From Nitrospiraceae bacterium (lineage in GTDB: Bacteria; Nitrospirota; Thermodesulfovibrionia; UBA6902): a stretch of 13,698 nt of DNA. The stretch is from contig CP070644.1 in the NCBI GenBank assembly GCA_020354155.1, positions 1,515,425 to 1,529,122 of the forward strand. The letters are read 5' to 3'. Below, in pieces: positions 12,593-13,698 of this stretch (the stretch's first letter is position 1; each line of letters starts with the position of its first letter). The translations under genes were made by a program, and so were the position numbers. Below the pieces are notes generated by a model. It had not been told where the DNA came from, did not search any database, and saw only the letters and a list, made by a program, of their open reading frames with translations.

Positions 12593-12712
12593 ATGGCATT
12601 AACTGAATTAGAAATTGAATTCATAACGTTACAAGACGAGAGAACAGAATTGAGAAAACGAATAAAGGAAATAGATGGAGAACTTGAAAAAATCAGGCAG
12701 GAGGATTTTTAA
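12593..12712 (+). CDS. 39-residue coiled-coil small protein
   Basis: An ATG with GGGGAGG six bases upstream opens a 40-codon frame ending in TAA. The product begins MALTELEIEFITLQDERTEL and continues with alternating acidic and basic residues (RKRIKEIDGELEKIRQEDF). Hydrophobic residues at heptad-like spacing indicate one amphipathic helix, probably a coiled coil. I do not recognise a family. The strong ribosome binding site and the high Glu/Lys/Arg content argue that it is real. It is AT-rich like its neighbour at 11994 and convergent with the ABC permease gene 51 bases away. It may be a small regulatory or antitoxin-like partner, but nothing in the sequence shows this. Confidence 0.55.
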   Translation: MALTELEIEFITLQDERTELRKRIKEIDGELEKIRQEDF

Positions 12713-12763
12713 TTTCGCCTGAAGACAAGAGAGTATAACAACTAGTGACAGACCCTGGCATAC

Positions 12764-13564
12764 TCACTGCTTTCTCTCAGTAAAATCACAGTAAGCCTCT
12801 TTATCCATGCCCGGTCCAATTATTTTCTCTTTTGGCAGGAGCATAAACTCATCCCTGCATGCCTCGGGCCTGATTGATTCAAGATCAAAAACACCAATTT
12901 TTTTCTCAAGCCTGCGTGCAAGGTGAGACATGGCAAAACAGACGAGCCAGAAGCCTGCGGCCATGATCAGGTATGCAGTATAAATCCGGTCAGGCTGACG
13001 CTGACTGACGATGATCCCTGTCTGAGTCAATTCGATGACGCCGATTATGTAGGTGACGGAGGTATCCTTGAATAATGAAACAAAGAAGCTGACAAATGAG
13101 GGCACCATCATTTTAAAGGCCTGAGGCAGAATAACATGCCCCATGGCGTGATAGCGGTGCATGCCTGTTGAAAGCGCTGCTTCCATTTGCCCCTTGGGCA
13201 CAGCTATAATTCCTGCCCTGACGATTTCCGCCTGATATGCAGCGGCGTACACACAGAGAGAAATCACTGCACTCCAGAATATGGTGATGCTTCCTCCGAA
13301 AAGATAGGGAAGAAAAAAATAGAACCAGAATATGATCATGATTAACGGTGTTGAACGGATGATCTCAATAAATGCGATACAGGGATATTTAACATAGATC
13401 CTGCATGACAATCTGCTGTAGCCCATCAATGCCCCAAAAATAAAACTGATGCCGATTGCCAGCAGGGCCATTATGATATTGAGAAACAGTCCGCCTATGT
13501 CTCCCTTTGGCCAGGAACCGAAAAGGTAAAAATTAATATTTGAAAGCTGTTCTATTAAATGCAT
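12764..13564 (-). CDS. Polar amino acid ABC transporter permease (GltK/GlnP type)
   Basis: This is an inner-membrane permease of a glutamate/glutamine/arginine-type importer. It has five or so membrane helices, including about 25-48, 60-90, 95-115 and 195-213. RSTPLIMIIFWFYFFLP (70-86) is typical of the HisM/GltK family. The ATPase-contact EAA loop lies at 128-150 (EAALSTGMHRYHAMGHVILP). LARRLEKKIGVF (215-226) marks the usual C-terminus. A polar tail of about 40 residues (227-266) goes beyond it, making the protein longer than the roughly 220-residue norm. The start is two bases after the upstream permease stop, without a clear Shine-Dalgarno, so translation is likely coupled. The expected ATPase gene is not downstream and must lie upstream or elsewhere. 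Confidence 0.9.
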   Translation of the reverse strand: MHLIEQLSNINFYLFGSWPKGDIGGLFLNIIMALLAIGISFIFGALMGYSRLSCRIYVKYPCIAFIEIIRSTPLIMIIFWFYFFLPYLFGGSITIFWSAVISLCVYAAAYQAEIVRAGIIAVPKGQMEAALSTGMHRYHAMGHVILPQAFKMMVPSFVSFFVSLFKDTSVTYIIGVIELTQTGIIVSQRQPDRIYTAYLIMAAGFWLVCFAMSHLARRLEKKIGVFDLESIRPEACRDEFMLLPKEKIIGPGMDKEAYCDFTERKQ

Positions 13565-13566
13565 GG

Positions 13567-13698
13567 TCAGGACCGTGAATGGGTTATGCTTGATATATCT
13601 ATTTTCAGAATTTTTTCGAGAGTTACGATTAACGTGATCATAACTCCGGCAAGGGCAATATAAAATAGTGTTGCCAGTGCCGTTGCCTCTATACCGCG
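13567..13698 (-). CDS. Amino acid ABC transporter permease, C-terminal fragment
   Basis: Only the last 43 codons before the TGA are in the window; the rest lies beyond the right edge. The fragment begins RGIEATALATLFYIALAGVM, a final membrane helix, and continues as ITLIVTLEKILKIDI, resembling the end of GltJ/HisQ-type permeases (a helix, then a basic amphipathic LEK-type tail). Its stop is two bases from the next permease start. Paired permeases of this kind form the heterodimeric channel of polar amino acid importers. The assignment depends partly on the neighbour. Confidence 0.7.
   Translation of the reverse strand, partial: RGIEATALATLFYIALAGVMITLIVTLEKILKIDISSITHSRS

Overview
The window looks like a piece of chromosome from a Gram-negative bacterium of moderate GC content, most likely Nitrospirota (Thermodesulfovibrio-like) or Desulfobacterota. 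Three things suggest this. It has a complete Tol envelope operon. Its F1 ATP synthase operon starts with a b/b' pair and lacks the a and c subunits. The b subunit carries a cleavable-looking signal peptide. This assignment is inference from gene order and protein style, since no database search was possible.

Layout. On the minus strand, positions 1-3227 hold a tolQ-tolR-tolA(tonB)-tolB-pal operon (pal cut by the window edge). Its genes overlap or nearly touch, and it is read from a strong promoter that sits almost on the tolQ start codon. On the plus strand, positions 3464-9659 hold atpF'-atpF-atpH-atpA-atpG-atpD-atpC, closed by a hairpin terminator. Next come a HAD phosphatase (Gph-like), a TrmN6-like N6-adenine methyltransferase and a cupin whose metal ligands are lost, and then tRNA-Ala(GGC) with its own extended -10 promoter. 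From 11689 to about 12760 the DNA becomes AT-rich and sparse. It holds two small genes with strong ribosome binding sites, several hairpins and a 129-bp unit with inverted ends. The right end, on the minus strand, holds two permease genes of a polar amino acid ABC importer (the upstream one is partial).

How it fits together. The Tol genes encode a proton-driven trans-envelope machine. The atp genes encode the catalytic F1 sector plus the peripheral stalk. The proton-channel subunits must be encoded elsewhere.

The most unusual feature is a set of dispersed-repeat sequences at gene junctions. The start regions of tolB and atpF are both built from the same two repeat types, so that repeat DNA encodes the signal peptides. 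The gaps before atpA, atpG, atpD and gph each contain a different palindromic or tandem repeat. The second area worth attention is the tRNA-linked AT-rich segment. It contains a stand-alone protein resembling MshEN (the c-di-GMP-binding N-terminal domain of type II secretion / type IV pilus ATPases). It also contains a 39-residue coiled-coil protein whose ribosome binding site is buried in a hairpin. I see no CRISPR array, intact transposase, integrase or defence system.
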